Origin: Nitrospira japonica
GTDB taxonomy: Bacteria > Nitrospirota > Nitrospiria > Nitrospirales > Nitrospiraceae
NCBI RefSeq assembly: GCF_900169565.1
Contig: NZ_LT828648.1
Span: forward strand, 994,876-1,058,875
Direction: 5' to 3'
DNA length: 64,000 bases
How positions within the stretch are numbered: the stretch's first letter is position 1; every line of letters begins with the position of its first letter. This document shows positions 16,123 through 24,304 of this stretch, piece by piece. Both the position numbers and the translations under genes were made by a program. The notes under the pieces were generated by a model that saw only the letters and a list, made by a program, of their open reading frames with translations, had not been told where the DNA came from and did not search any database.

Positions 16123-17836
16123 CGCCGCTCCGGTGCAGTGGTATCCGGACGATGACCGTGGTGCCGGCTCCCGGTTTTCCGCGGATCGTCAGCTCTCCGC
16201 CTTGCTGCTGGGCCCGAAGTCGCATCCCCAACATGCCGAATGCACGAGGCCCGGTCATGGCACCTTCCGGAATGCCTCGTCCGTCGTCCGTCACCTGCAA
16301 TGATACGTGGTCGTCGGACTCTTCCAGCCTGATGCGCACGGTGGTGGCTTGGGCGTGCCGCGCCACGTTCGTCAGGACCTCTTGGAAGATGCGGAACAAG
16401 GCGGTGGATTGTTCGTCGCTGACCAGGATGCGATGTGGTCGCACCACGATGTCGCATGCAATTCCAGTCCGTTCCTGAAATGTTCGGGCCTGCCACTCGA
16501 TCGCGGCGGCCAGGCCGAGCTGGTCCAGTACTCCTGGCCGTAGTTCTGTCGCGATCTCCCGCACGGATTGAAGCGTCGAGTCGATGAGACCGAGCGCCGA
16601 ATTCACGCGGGCGTGCAGGGACTCGAACCGGGCCTGTGTTGTCGAATCGCCCAGATGTTTTGCAATCCAGCACAGATCCATTTTGAGCACGGTCAACGCC
16701 TGGCCGAGGACATCGTGCACTTCCAGCGCGATTCGGGTCCGCTCCTCTTCCCGAACCGACTGGAGCCGAGTCGCGAGCGCTTCGAGCTGGTTTCGGGAGT
16801 CGACGAGCGCCTCTTCCGCCCGCTTTCTCTCCGTGATGTCCATCGAATAACCGATGATGCCGATCGGAGCGTTCGAGCCGTCCTTCTGCAATGTGAGCGA
16901 CAGATCGGCGAACCGTATGTCCCCATCCTTGGTCAACCGGCGAACCTCGACGCGATGAGTCCCTTTGGCCATCACGGGGGCAAGGACTTCGCGATCGAGA
17001 TATTCCCGGTCTTCCGCCGGATACACAAAAGAGATATGCCGGCCGAGGGCTTCGGCCGTGGAATGTCCCAGGAGCTTTTCGGCGCCGTGATTCCAGCTCA
17101 TCACATAGCCGTCCAGATCGATCGTGATGACGGTTTCCTCGACCTGGTTGATAATGTCGGCTTGTCTCCGAATGAGTTCCTCTGCCTTCCGTTGCATGGT
17201 GATGTCAGTCCAAAGGCCGACGATCTCCTGGAGGGCGCCGTCCTCGCGGCGAATGAGGACCGCCTCGTCTCGGAACCATCGATATTCCCCGTCGTGCGTT
17301 CGCCAACGATACTCCATGGACAGTGTGTTGTCCTGAGGCAAGGTCGTAAAATTCGCCAGGGCGCCTTCCTTGTCGAGCGGATGAAGGCGTGCGGCCCAGA
17401 GTGAGGAGTCGTTCAGGAAGTCCCGTGCGGAGAAGCCGGTCAACTCCTCGATGTTTTCGCTCACCCACAGGGCGCCGAAATCTCCCAACGGCTTCGCGGA
17501 GTACATGGCGACGGGCAAGGAACGAAGGATCAAATCCTGGTAGGCCTGCTTCACGCGTACGGCATTCTCGACCCGTCTGCGCTTGGCTAGGTCGTAAAAG
17601 ACCAACGCGCCGCCCCCGACCCCGAGCACCAACGTCAACACGGATCCACCGATCATCAGCGCCATGGTGAATGAGTCCGTCCGGTCCACCTGCTTCGACG
17701 ACTCGGCCAGGTTCATCTCTTCCTGCTTTCCCACGAGCGCGGTCGCGCTCCGATGGGAGCCGATACCCAATCCGATCAACAGAATCAGGGCGCTTCCGAG
17801 ACCTGTCGCGATTTTCTTCTCCAGTGTCACGGACAT
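16115..17836 (-). CDS. Membrane histidine kinase with two PAS domains (NarX/DesK type)
   Basis: The 573-residue kinase has two transmembrane segments (about 9-26 and 58-80) around a short periplasmic loop. Two PAS domains follow (about 100-225 and 230-350). The HisKA_3 dimerisation domain has its phospho-histidine in ALEVHDVLGQ, and an HATPase domain (DDGRGIPEG) ends the protein. The short periplasmic part suggests that the PAS domains or the membrane sense the signal. I choose the third in-frame methionine (17836), preceded at nine bases by GAGGG; the frame begins at 17860. Stop and start of the partner regulator overlap. Confidence 0.92.
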   Translation of the reverse strand: MSVTLEKKIATGLGSALILLIGLGIGSHRSATALVGKQEEMNLAESSKQVDRTDSFTMALMIGGSVLTLVLGVGGGALVFYDLAKRRRVENAVRVKQAYQDLILRSLPVAMYSAKPLGDFGALWVSENIEELTGFSARDFLNDSSLWAARLHPLDKEGALANFTTLPQDNTLSMEYRWRTHDGEYRWFRDEAVLIRREDGALQEIVGLWTDITMQRKAEELIRRQADIINQVEETVITIDLDGYVMSWNHGAEKLLGHSTAEALGRHISFVYPAEDREYLDREVLAPVMAKGTHRVEVRRLTKDGDIRFADLSLTLQKDGSNAPIGIIGYSMDITERKRAEEALVDSRNQLEALATRLQSVREEERTRIALEVHDVLGQALTVLKMDLCWIAKHLGDSTTQARFESLHARVNSALGLIDSTLQSVREIATELRPGVLDQLGLAAAIEWQARTFQERTGIACDIVVRPHRILVSDEQSTALFRIFQEVLTNVARHAQATTVRIRLEESDDHVSLQVTDDGRGIPEGAMTGPRAFGMLGMRLRAQQQGGELTIRGKPGAGTTVIVRIPLHRSGDD

Positions 17837-17998
17837 GTTCGACATCCCTCGTGAGATCAAACGCTTGTCACGTCGCCTTGCCTCCGGCTTTACCTGATTC
17901 GGGTGCGGCGGAAGAACGTCATGACGAACGCCGCCTTCGAATGTGCCGGTAGCCGAGGCCGATGAGAATGCGGCTCATCGAGCCGTAGATCGGAGAAT

Positions 17999-18334
17999 TC
18001 AGAGGGGAGGAGAGCGGGATGCGTGCGACGCGACAGCCAGGAATTGGGACCGAGGATCGTTCTTCCAGTCATGACCGGAATAGGAAGGAGCGATAACATC
18101 GACTGAACCGCCATTGATGACGGGAGAATCTTTCGTAGAGTCGTCTGAGGAAACCGCTTCGTCGACGGACAGGGCCTCTTCCCCGTGGGAATCGACGATT
18201 TGGGCACTGTGTGTAGGAGTCAGGTCACCGTAGTAGGCGACGTCGACGAGGTAGGGTATTGAAAGGAGCAGGACGGCGAACACAACGAACACCCTCTTGA
18301 AAAAGGGGCGTAGTCTTGGCCGCTGTGCTTTCAT
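17999..18334 (-). CDS. Small membrane-anchored or exported protein
   Basis: This 111-residue frame starts with a basic N-terminus and one hydrophobic segment (FVVFAVLLLSIPYLV, about 17-31), followed by a polar, serine- and aspartate-rich tail. That fits a signal anchor with a periplasmic tail. No clear ribosome site is seen and no family is recognised. It lies 160 bases upstream of the histidine kinase in the same direction. Confidence 0.45.
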   Translation of the reverse strand: MKAQRPRLRPFFKRVFVVFAVLLLSIPYLVDVAYYGDLTPTHSAQIVDSHGEEALSVDEAVSSDDSTKDSPVINGGSVDVIAPSYSGHDWKNDPRSQFLAVASHASRSPPL

Positions 18335-18568
18335 ACGAGGCTGCCGTTGCGGTGGTCCAAGATGGATGGCTTGGAACGGAGCACGTCGAAAGGCCTGTTC
18401 ACGCTAGCACCATGTCCTTTTCATGTCAACAATGTGCCGATGCCGGAGGCGCGGATGGGAAATGATTGGATCCTCGGATGAGAGACCCTCCGCTGATGCC
18501 TGCGGGTCTTTTGATCGTGTTTGTGGTAGAAGACCGGGACCGCTCATTGTGTTGTCACGAGGAGATCC

Positions 18569-19513
18569 ATGGCCGGTCGAGCGCAATTCCCCGACGAACA
18601 GTCGGACCAGGGTGAATTCAAGCGTCAGGACGATGCCTTTCGCCAATGGATCACGGCCGACGGAAGCTCCGGATATCCGGCCGCAAGCGGCCGGTATCAC
18701 CTCTACGTGTCATGGGCTTGTCCCTGGGCTCATCGCACCATAATCGTGCGTCGACTGAAGAAGCTCGAGTCCGTGATCGGCATGACCGTGGTGGATCCGA
18801 TCCGGGACGAACGCGGATGGGCTTTTCGTGAAGGGCCGGGTCACTCACTCGACAGCCTCAACGGGTTTCATTTCCTGAGCGATGCGTACCGCGCGACGGA
18901 TTCTCACTACAGGGGCCGCGTCACCGTCCCCGTGCTCTGGGATACCGTCGCGAAACGGATCGTCAGCAATTCGGACGACGATCTGATGCGGATGTTGAAT
19001 GGGGCCTTCGATGGGTTTGCGGAGAGCCGAATCGATCTCTACCCGCAGCGTCTTCAAAGGGACATCGACGACCTGAACGAATTCATTTATGAAAACGTGA
19101 ACGACGGCGTGTATCGCGCGGGATTCTCCACGTCGCAGCGGGTTTATGAACAGGCGGTGCGCCGCCTGTTTGACGCGTTGGACCAACTGGATGCCCGGCT
19201 GAAAACCAGACGCTATCTGTTTGGAGAGACGTTCGTCGAAACGGACTGGCGCCTGTTCGTCACGCTCATCCGGTTCGATGCCGTCTACCACGGCCACTTC
19301 AAATGCAACATCCGACGCATCATCGACTATCCCAACCTGTTTGCGTACCTCAAGGATTTGTATCAGACCGAAGGGATCGCCGACACGGTCAACTTCGATC
19401 ACATCAAGCGGCACTATTACGTGACCCACGACGACATCAATCCCACGAGGATCGTCCCCCTCGGTCCCATTCAAGATTTGAGCTCGCCGCACCACCGCGA
19501 GCGGCTCGTATAA
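18569..19513 (+). CDS. Glutathionyl-hydroquinone reductase (YqjG/ECM4 type)
   Basis: The 314-residue protein belongs to the Xi-class glutathione transferases that reduce glutathionyl-hydroquinones, a detoxification step for quinones. The catalytic cysteine is C51 in SWACPWAHR. The C-terminal helical domain carries the family pattern FVETDWRLFVTLIRFDAVYHGHFKCN. A GAGGAGATCC ribosome site precedes the ATG. It implies that this organism makes or meets glutathione. It stands alone, and I found no strong promoter. Confidence 0.93.
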   Translation: MAGRAQFPDEQSDQGEFKRQDDAFRQWITADGSSGYPAASGRYHLYVSWACPWAHRTIIVRRLKKLESVIGMTVVDPIRDERGWAFREGPGHSLDSLNGFHFLSDAYRATDSHYRGRVTVPVLWDTVAKRIVSNSDDDLMRMLNGAFDGFAESRIDLYPQRLQRDIDDLNEFIYENVNDGVYRAGFSTSQRVYEQAVRRLFDALDQLDARLKTRRYLFGETFVETDWRLFVTLIRFDAVYHGHFKCNIRRIIDYPNLFAYLKDLYQTEGIADTVNFDHIKRHYYVTHDDINPTRIVPLGPIQDLSSPHHRERLV

Positions 19514-19639
19514 CCGGCCCGATAAATCCATAAAAGCTGAATAAACCCCGCCCGAGCATCATTCCCGGAGATATCTGGACAATGCGCTGTATGGCGTGGT
19601 GCTGGTTCGTCCGGCCAGATTTTGTGAATGTCCTGCCAA

Positions 19640-19655
19640 TGGTACGCATCCTGCT
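19640..19655 (+). promoter_or_regulatory. Possible sigma-54 promoter of the receiver gene
   Basis: TGGTACGCATCCTGCT has GG at 19641-19642 and GC at 19653-19654. It matches six of seven bases at -24 and four of five at -12. The predicted start near 19666 is about 90 bases before the ATG at 19754. Confidence 0.45.
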
Positions 19656-19753
19656 CTCATATCGTGGTCGCTAGGGTGTTTCCTAGTTCTGAAGGTATCT
19701 TCAACGCGCTATGGCTACACAATCGGCCTCAGCATCACCAGGAGGAACATGCC

Positions 19754-20311
19754 ATGGCGGTGTCCATTCGCGACAACGAAACGGTGTCATACTCCGCGCC
19801 GAGGTCCATGCAGACGCAGCCATGCCTTCGTTGGCGAGCCTTGGTCGTGGACGGTCATACGGCGATTCGCGAGATGGTGAGGATCATTCTAGAGCCTTAC
19901 GGCGACCTCATCGAAGTGGTCGCGGAAGCCTCGGACGGCGACGGCGCCATCGACCAAGCGCTCCTTCACAAGGTCGATGTGGTGTTGATGGATGTCAACC
20001 TGCTCTCCCCCAATGGCGTGGAAACCACGCGTTATCTGAAGCAGTCGATGCCGCATGTGGTGATACTGGGCCTCTCGGCGGACTATACTCCCCACATCTA
20101 CAATTCGATGATCGCCGCCGGTGCCGTCGCCTTCGTGCGGAAACAGGATGCGGCGGATATGCTGTTTCGGACCATCGTCTATGCGATGTTCCATTACTGC
20201 CGACCGCGCGAGCAGGACCAGGGGTTCGGGAGTACCGCGCCGGGTCGCCTTGGTGACGGGAAGCCGGCGGCCGTTTCTGCTCCTCGGACGTCCCCTCTTC
20301 CACAGTTCTGA
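19754..20311 (+). CDS. Receiver-domain protein with atypical acidic pocket
   Basis: The 185-residue protein has a REC domain (about 27-145) with phospho-acceptor D80 (VVLMDVNL) and conserved K130 (AFVRKQD). The usual acidic pair is reduced to D33-G34 (VVDGHTAIRE), which may weaken magnesium binding. No DNA-binding domain follows; the C-terminus is a disordered-looking tail. The ATG at 19754 is preceded by GGAGGAA at seven bases; the longer frame upstream overlaps the promoter candidate and is rejected. The partner kinase is unknown. Confidence 0.75.
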   Translation: MAVSIRDNETVSYSAPRSMQTQPCLRWRALVVDGHTAIREMVRIILEPYGDLIEVVAEASDGDGAIDQALLHKVDVVLMDVNLLSPNGVETTRYLKQSMPHVVILGLSADYTPHIYNSMIAAGAVAFVRKQDAADMLFRTIVYAMFHYCRPREQDQGFGSTAPGRLGDGKPAAVSAPRTSPLPQF

Positions 20312-20472
20312 GCCGCTTCGTCACGCCACATTCGAGCCGTCCGCTCCCGCGGCAGTCGGCCTCGGTCCTTCGCCCGAAACGCGAACGATGACTCTCGCCG
20401 CTTTGCCGAAAAGAGCGATGCAGGAGGCAGCCTCTCTCTCACCGATGGTGCGACGGGCGCTCATAATAGACG

Positions 20473-21141
20473 ATGACCAAAATCTTTCGAGATCGTGAGG
20501 AGGCCGGATACCGGCTTGGGCAGCGGCTGCTCGCCTATCGGGACAACCCTGACGGGCTTGTCTTTGCGCTGCCTCGCGGCGGGGTGATCGTAGGGTATCA
20601 GCTGAGTCTCGCGCTTCATCTTCCTCTCGAAGTCTTTATCGCCTGCAAAGTCGGCTCACCGGAGAATCCTGAATATGCGCTGGGTGCAATCACCGAGATG
20701 GGCAACCTTCATATGAATCCCATCTATGCCGGTGACCACCGGCGGCTCACGACGTCGGTCGAGGAGTTGGCGGAGGAAAAACGAGCGGAAATTCTTCGCC
20801 GCCGGCAGTTGTATCGGCAGGGGCGCAGCCTCCTGGCGCCGACGGGGCGGCTGGCCATCCTCGTGGACGACGGCATCGCCACTGGAGCGACGTTCCTGGC
20901 GGCGGTGGAAGCGCTTCGCGAGCAAGCTCCAAGCAGACTTGTCGCTGCCCTACCGGTCGGTCCGGCGGAAACGGTTGAACAGGTCCGGGGTCTTGTGGAT
21001 GAATTGGTGGTTCTGGCCTGCCCGGAGCCCTTTTGGTCGGTCGGCACGCACTATGCAGATTTTTCACAGATCAACGACGAAGAAGTCCTGACCTGTCTCG
21101 ATCTGGCGAACGCCAGGCATGACGGGACGGTTCAAGGTTAG
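20473..21141 (+). CDS. Phosphoribosyltransferase-domain protein
   Basis: The 222-residue protein is of the stand-alone type I phosphoribosyltransferase family. The PRPP-binding loop is VDDGIATGAT (131-140), with the PRGG loop near residue 34-37. Members of this subgroup are often found beside universal stress proteins, as here, and their substrates are unknown. No clear ribosome site precedes the ATG. The start codon lies inside a short out-of-frame ORF resembling the first residues of a response regulator (ALIIDDDQNLS). The Usp gene follows 42 bases later, so they form a unit. Confidence 0.85.
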   Translation: MTKIFRDREEAGYRLGQRLLAYRDNPDGLVFALPRGGVIVGYQLSLALHLPLEVFIACKVGSPENPEYALGAITEMGNLHMNPIYAGDHRRLTTSVEELAEEKRAEILRRRQLYRQGRSLLAPTGRLAILVDDGIATGATFLAAVEALREQAPSRLVAALPVGPAETVEQVRGLVDELVVLACPEPFWSVGTHYADFSQINDEEVLTCLDLANARHDGTVQG

Positions 21142-21183
21142 AAGGCCGGAGTGCGGTGCATCGGACAGCCGGAGGATGAGCAT

Positions 21184-22041
21184 ATGAAAGTCGTCATCGG
21201 TGTCGATTGGTCGGAAGAGGCATTTGCATCGGTTCGACAGGTGTTCGAGCTGTACCGTCCGACGGAAGTCACGCTCGTACACGGCATCGACTTGGGCATC
21301 TTCGAGTATCCCGTCCTGGCCCAAACGGCCAGCGTCCCCGGGTATGAAGACTTCGCCCGCGCCGTGACGGATGCAGGGCATCAGGTCCTGGATCGTGCCG
21401 CCGATCTGCTGCCGGATGGCCTCAACACGGTCAAGAAGATCAATGAGACGGGTCAGCCGGCGGAGCTGATTCGCCGATCAGCGATCACGATGCAGGCCGA
21501 CCTGGTCGTGGTCGGCGCGCGGGGCCGCTCGAGGTTGACCGAAGTCTTCCTGGGAAGCGTGTCTCATCGCGTCGTCACACAGGCCGACCGGACGACGTTG
21601 ATCGTGAAAGGCGCCGTCAAACCCGTGCGGCGTATCTTGGTGGCGGTTGAAGGGCAAGAGGATGCGGCCCGCATCGTGCCATGGCTGCAGGCACACCCGT
21701 TCGTGCATCCGGTGGAGGTCTGTGTATTGAATGTCCAGGAGCCGGTCCGCCCGGTGGATCCTTACCATACCGGGATTTTTCAGGATTGGGCGGCAGCCGA
21801 GAAGACCGCGGCTGAAGATGTGGTGAAAACCGTGGGGGCCGCGCTCGTGGCGAGTCATGGCTCGGTCAGCACCAGGGTGGCGACCGGCGACGTGGCGGAA
21901 ACCATCGCCGCGGAAGCGCAGGACCGGGACCTGGTCGTGGTCTCGTCCCATGGTCGCCGCGGCGTCGATCGGCTGCTCATGGGCAGCGTTTCACATGCGA
22001 TTTTGCACCGCGTGACCGGATCCGTGCTGGTTGTCCGTTGA
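21184..22041 (+). CDS. Tandem universal stress protein (UspA family)
   Basis: Two UspA domains span 285 residues, each with the nucleotide-binding loop (GARGRSRLTEVFLGSVSHR and SSHGRRGVDRLLMGSVSHA). The first loop keeps the G-2x-G-9x-G pattern; the second starts with S instead of G. The ATG at 21184 follows GGAGG at eight bases; the earlier frame start is not needed. It is co-transcribed with the phosphoribosyltransferase. This is the third tandem Usp of the window. Confidence 0.88.
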   Translation: MKVVIGVDWSEEAFASVRQVFELYRPTEVTLVHGIDLGIFEYPVLAQTASVPGYEDFARAVTDAGHQVLDRAADLLPDGLNTVKKINETGQPAELIRRSAITMQADLVVVGARGRSRLTEVFLGSVSHRVVTQADRTTLIVKGAVKPVRRILVAVEGQEDAARIVPWLQAHPFVHPVEVCVLNVQEPVRPVDPYHTGIFQDWAAAEKTAAEDVVKTVGAALVASHGSVSTRVATGDVAETIAAEAQDRDLVVVSSHGRRGVDRLLMGSVSHAILHRVTGSVLVVR

Positions 22042-22114
22042 GGCGTCCGCGCTCTGTCGAGACAGACTACCAGAAAATCCGAAGCTGAATCGGAATGATT
22101 GTCCGGCGGTTCGC

Positions 22115-22492
22115 TTATGGAAGACTCTTGAGCCAGGCCAGAATGTCGGCGATCTGCTCATCCGTCAGGGCATCCTTTAACGGCGGCATCATATGCCTCC
22201 CCTCTTGGACGGTTTTCCGGAAGGCCTGGCCGTTGGCGAGGATTGCGTTGCCCGCCAGGCGAGGGCCGATGTTGCCTCCTGCGTCCTTTCCGTGACAGAC
22301 CACGCAACTGACATTGTAGAGCTCTTTCCCTCGCACGGCGTTTCCGTCAGGAGAGCTTGGAATGGTGCCTCGTTGTACGCTGCCATCTTGGGGACCGCCG
22401 GCGCTCGACTGCAAAACGTTGCCCTGGAGGATGGCCATTACCATAACGTATAGCGAGAGGACCCGTACGGCCGATGCACGATCAATTGACAC
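22115..22492 (-). CDS. Periplasmic monoheme cytochrome c
   Basis: The 125-residue protein has a signal peptide (about 1-31) and a class I cytochrome domain. Heme motif CVVCH is at 63-67 and a methionine pair MM (101-102) is the likely sixth ligand. The start is a GTG with AGGGAG upstream. It follows the next cytochrome gene by 42 bases, so both are co-transcribed, probably as electron carriers for an unidentified oxidoreductase. Confidence 0.88.
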   Translation of the reverse strand: MSIDRASAVRVLSLYVMVMAILQGNVLQSSAGGPQDGSVQRGTIPSSPDGNAVRGKELYNVSCVVCHGKDAGGNIGPRLAGNAILANGQAFRKTVQEGRHMMPPLKDALTDEQIADILAWLKSLP

Positions 22493-22534
22493 GGTCTGAT
22501 TCTCCCTACAGATTCCGCCGAATTAATCGAATCA

Positions 22535-22999
22535 CTACGGTGTTGGAGTGCCTTCCTGCCGGAGGACCGCCAGATAGGCCAGCGTGTCGGCCAGTTCCTG
22601 ATCGGTGATCCTTGTGTCCGGAAACATGCCTGTACCGGGATGCCCATTCCTGATGGCACTCGTCCGCTCTCGGTCGGTTTTCAACCGGAGTCTACTGGGG
22701 ACACGGAGGTCGGCCGGCGGCGGATTGAGCTGGGCGATAAGCGCAGCCGTGTCGGCTTCAATGCGGGGTAACCTGTCGCGTCGTCCGTCGACGCCGTGAC
22801 AATAGAAGCAGACCCCTTTTCCGTTGAACACAGCCTTGCCTGCCTGCGCCTGTCCCGCAGCCCTTTCCGTAGAACCGGGGCCGGCACCCCCCGATGCCGG
22901 TTGTGCCGAAGCGAAGCAAAGGACCGCTGCGCCCAACACAAGGAGTCGGACCACCCTCTGAACTCGGTGTAACCGGTTAGCCGTCCTTGCTTGTTTCAT
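22535..22999 (-). CDS. Periplasmic monoheme cytochrome c
   Basis: The 154-residue protein has a twin-basic N-terminus with a hydrophobic signal segment (about 17-33). The single heme motif is CFYCH (64-68), and M125 (GHPGTGMFPD) is the likely axial ligand. The pattern GHPGTGM resembles small cytochromes that accompany oxidases and the C-terminal heme domain of the tetraheme protein at 27755. It is the first gene of a two-cytochrome unit. Confidence 0.88.
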   Translation of the reverse strand: MKQARTANRLHRVQRVVRLLVLGAAVLCFASAQPASGGAGPGSTERAAGQAQAGKAVFNGKGVCFYCHGVDGRRDRLPRIEADTAALIAQLNPPPADLRVPSRLRLKTDRERTSAIRNGHPGTGMFPDTRITDQELADTLAYLAVLRQEGTPTP

Positions 23000-23259
23000 G
23001 CACGGTTCTTCTCTCTATTATGAGAACGCACTGCTCTCCGCCCGGAAGCGACATCCGCCGAGAGAGATTGCGCCGGCCCGGTGAACAGTCGGATCGTATG
23101 ACCGGACCGGAGAGAACGACTCAATTCACGCATGCGTATGTACCCAACGGACGATATCCTGCTGCTGGCAGAGAACTGCTGAGACTCCGGCAATGGGGAC
23201 ATACCAGATGCAGGACCTCGCTCATTTCAAATACCATGGTCTCTGCACGGCTCCAAATT

Positions 23260-23598
23260 TTATTGCATCATCCCATGGGGCACGCTTCGTTGCATTTCCT
23301 GAGCATGCTGCTCCGCCGTGTCCGCCTCAGCCCGAAGGTGCTGAGCCATCTCACGCCAATGGGCAATCATCGCCTGGTCCGGGTTCTGCTGCTTGGCAAG
23401 CACGTCTGCTTCCAATTCTCTCCGGTGCGCCATCTCGCGCAATTCCGCTGCCAATCTCCGGTAATCGACGACGGCTCTCGCCGCTTCCTGTTGAGATGGA
23501 CCGCCTCCACCCGTACTTGAGGTTGTCGTCTCGCAACCCCATAGGAAGCCGGTGCTGGCCAGCGCACAGGCTATCAGTATAGATTTTTGGTCCGTCAT
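23260..23598 (-). CDS. Lipoprotein with coiled-coil-like helices
   Basis: The 112-residue product carries a lipoprotein signal ending at C22 (STGFLWGC). A glycine/serine linker and a long charged helical stretch (about 40-105, rich in Ala, Glu, Arg, Gln) follow. It is likely anchored to a membrane and faces the periplasm. The ATG at 23598 is preceded by GAGGAAAC; the longer frame upstream is an overlap with the DUF2934 gene. It lies 34 bases after that gene in the same unit. Function unknown. Confidence 0.7.
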   Translation of the reverse strand: MTDQKSILIACALASTGFLWGCETTTSSTGGGGPSQQEAARAVVDYRRLAAELREMAHRRELEADVLAKQQNPDQAMIAHWREMAQHLRAEADTAEQHAQEMQRSVPHGMMQ

Positions 23599-23632
23599 AA
23601 GTGTTTCCTCTGCACGTATTATGATCCTTTCC

Positions 23633-23878
23633 TTATGCTTGATGCTTGAGGACTTCACGTTCCGCGTCGAGCCAATCGTCGAGCGCATGCCCCTGCAGAT
23701 AGCCTCGCTCAGCATGAATCTCATAGGCGCGCTTGGCGATGCGGACATGCAAGTCGTTGCCGGTGGGCGATACGGACTCGCCATGAATCGCTAACGATTT
23801 ATCGGATATCAGCGGTGAACTGGTCGTAGAGGCCGAAACCTTCCGCGCCGGTTTTCCCTTGTCAACTCGGACTCTCAT
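23633..23878 (-). CDS. DUF2934 domain protein
   Basis: The C-terminal 35 residues (IAKRAYEIHAERGYLQGH, then ALDDWLDAE) match the DUF2934 signature, a short helical domain of unknown role common in soil and nitrifying bacteria. The basic N-terminal 45 residues look disordered. I start at the ATG at 23878, preceded by AAAGGACG. A sigma-54 promoter at 23925-23940 would give a 36-base leader, which also supports this start over the longer frame. The lipoprotein gene follows. Confidence 0.78.
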   Translation of the reverse strand: MRVRVDKGKPARKVSASTTSSPLISDKSLAIHGESVSPTGNDLHVRIAKRAYEIHAERGYLQGHALDDWLDAEREVLKHQA

Positions 23879-23924
23879 GGAAACCGTCCTTTCATTAACC
23901 TGAATGCGTACAACCGATTCGTCA

Positions 23925-23940
23925 TGCACTCCCAATGCCA
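23925..23940 (-). promoter_or_regulatory. Sigma-54 promoter of the DUF2934/lipoprotein unit
   Basis: The minus strand reads TGGCATTGGGAGTGCA with GG at 23939-23938 and GC at 23927-23926. The -24 element is near consensus and -12 has one mismatch. Confidence 0.5.
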
Positions 23941-24162
23941 CAACACTGGTCCATTGCCATGGATGGAAATCTTGGCCCAGGATTGGATCATATGCTTGGA
24001 GACATTAAGCGAAAGCGTTGGCAGCCTAATATGAGCATGGGAATCTCTGGGTCGCTGCAAGAGCTCGAGCCGACGTTGGGTCGGCCAACCTTGCCCGGAT
24101 CAGTTTTCAGTATCTGTCTCGACCATAGGGTGTTGCATGTTGCCACGGTTCCTTTTCCTGAC

Positions 24163-24181
24163 ATGCGGAGTTCTGCGACAG
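24163..24181. promoter_or_regulatory. Activator half-site (CTGTCGCAGAA on minus)
   Basis: The minus strand reads CTGTCGC-AGAAC-TCCGCAT. The first eleven bases are identical to the perfect dyad at 34540, spacer included, but the second half is degenerate. It could serve the DUF2934 promoter (about 230 bp away) or the gene at 24305. Confidence 0.35.
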
Positions 24182-24304
24182 GTTTCGCAATGCCTCTGTG
24201 GTCAAGGAGAAGAGCCGGGCGAGAAAGAGGGCTGCGAACTGGCATTCGCCGGTCCTTCATTGCCGGTTGAAACCGGATCGGCCGGCACCGTAAAAAGGAT
24301 TGAT

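Larger units (their letters stand above)
23879..24304. other. Divergent regulatory region, no gene seen
   Basis: It separates the leftward DUF2934 unit from the rightward acyl-CoA synthetase gene. It holds the sigma-54 promoter at 23925-23940 and an activator half-site at 24163-24181. Open frames here have no ribosome sites or family motifs. Confidence 0.4.

Noticed and set aside
24229-24244. Sigma-54-like match upstream of the acyl-CoA synthetase gene
   Set aside because: Both elements deviate (GGGCTGC and TGGCA); not distinguishable from chance.
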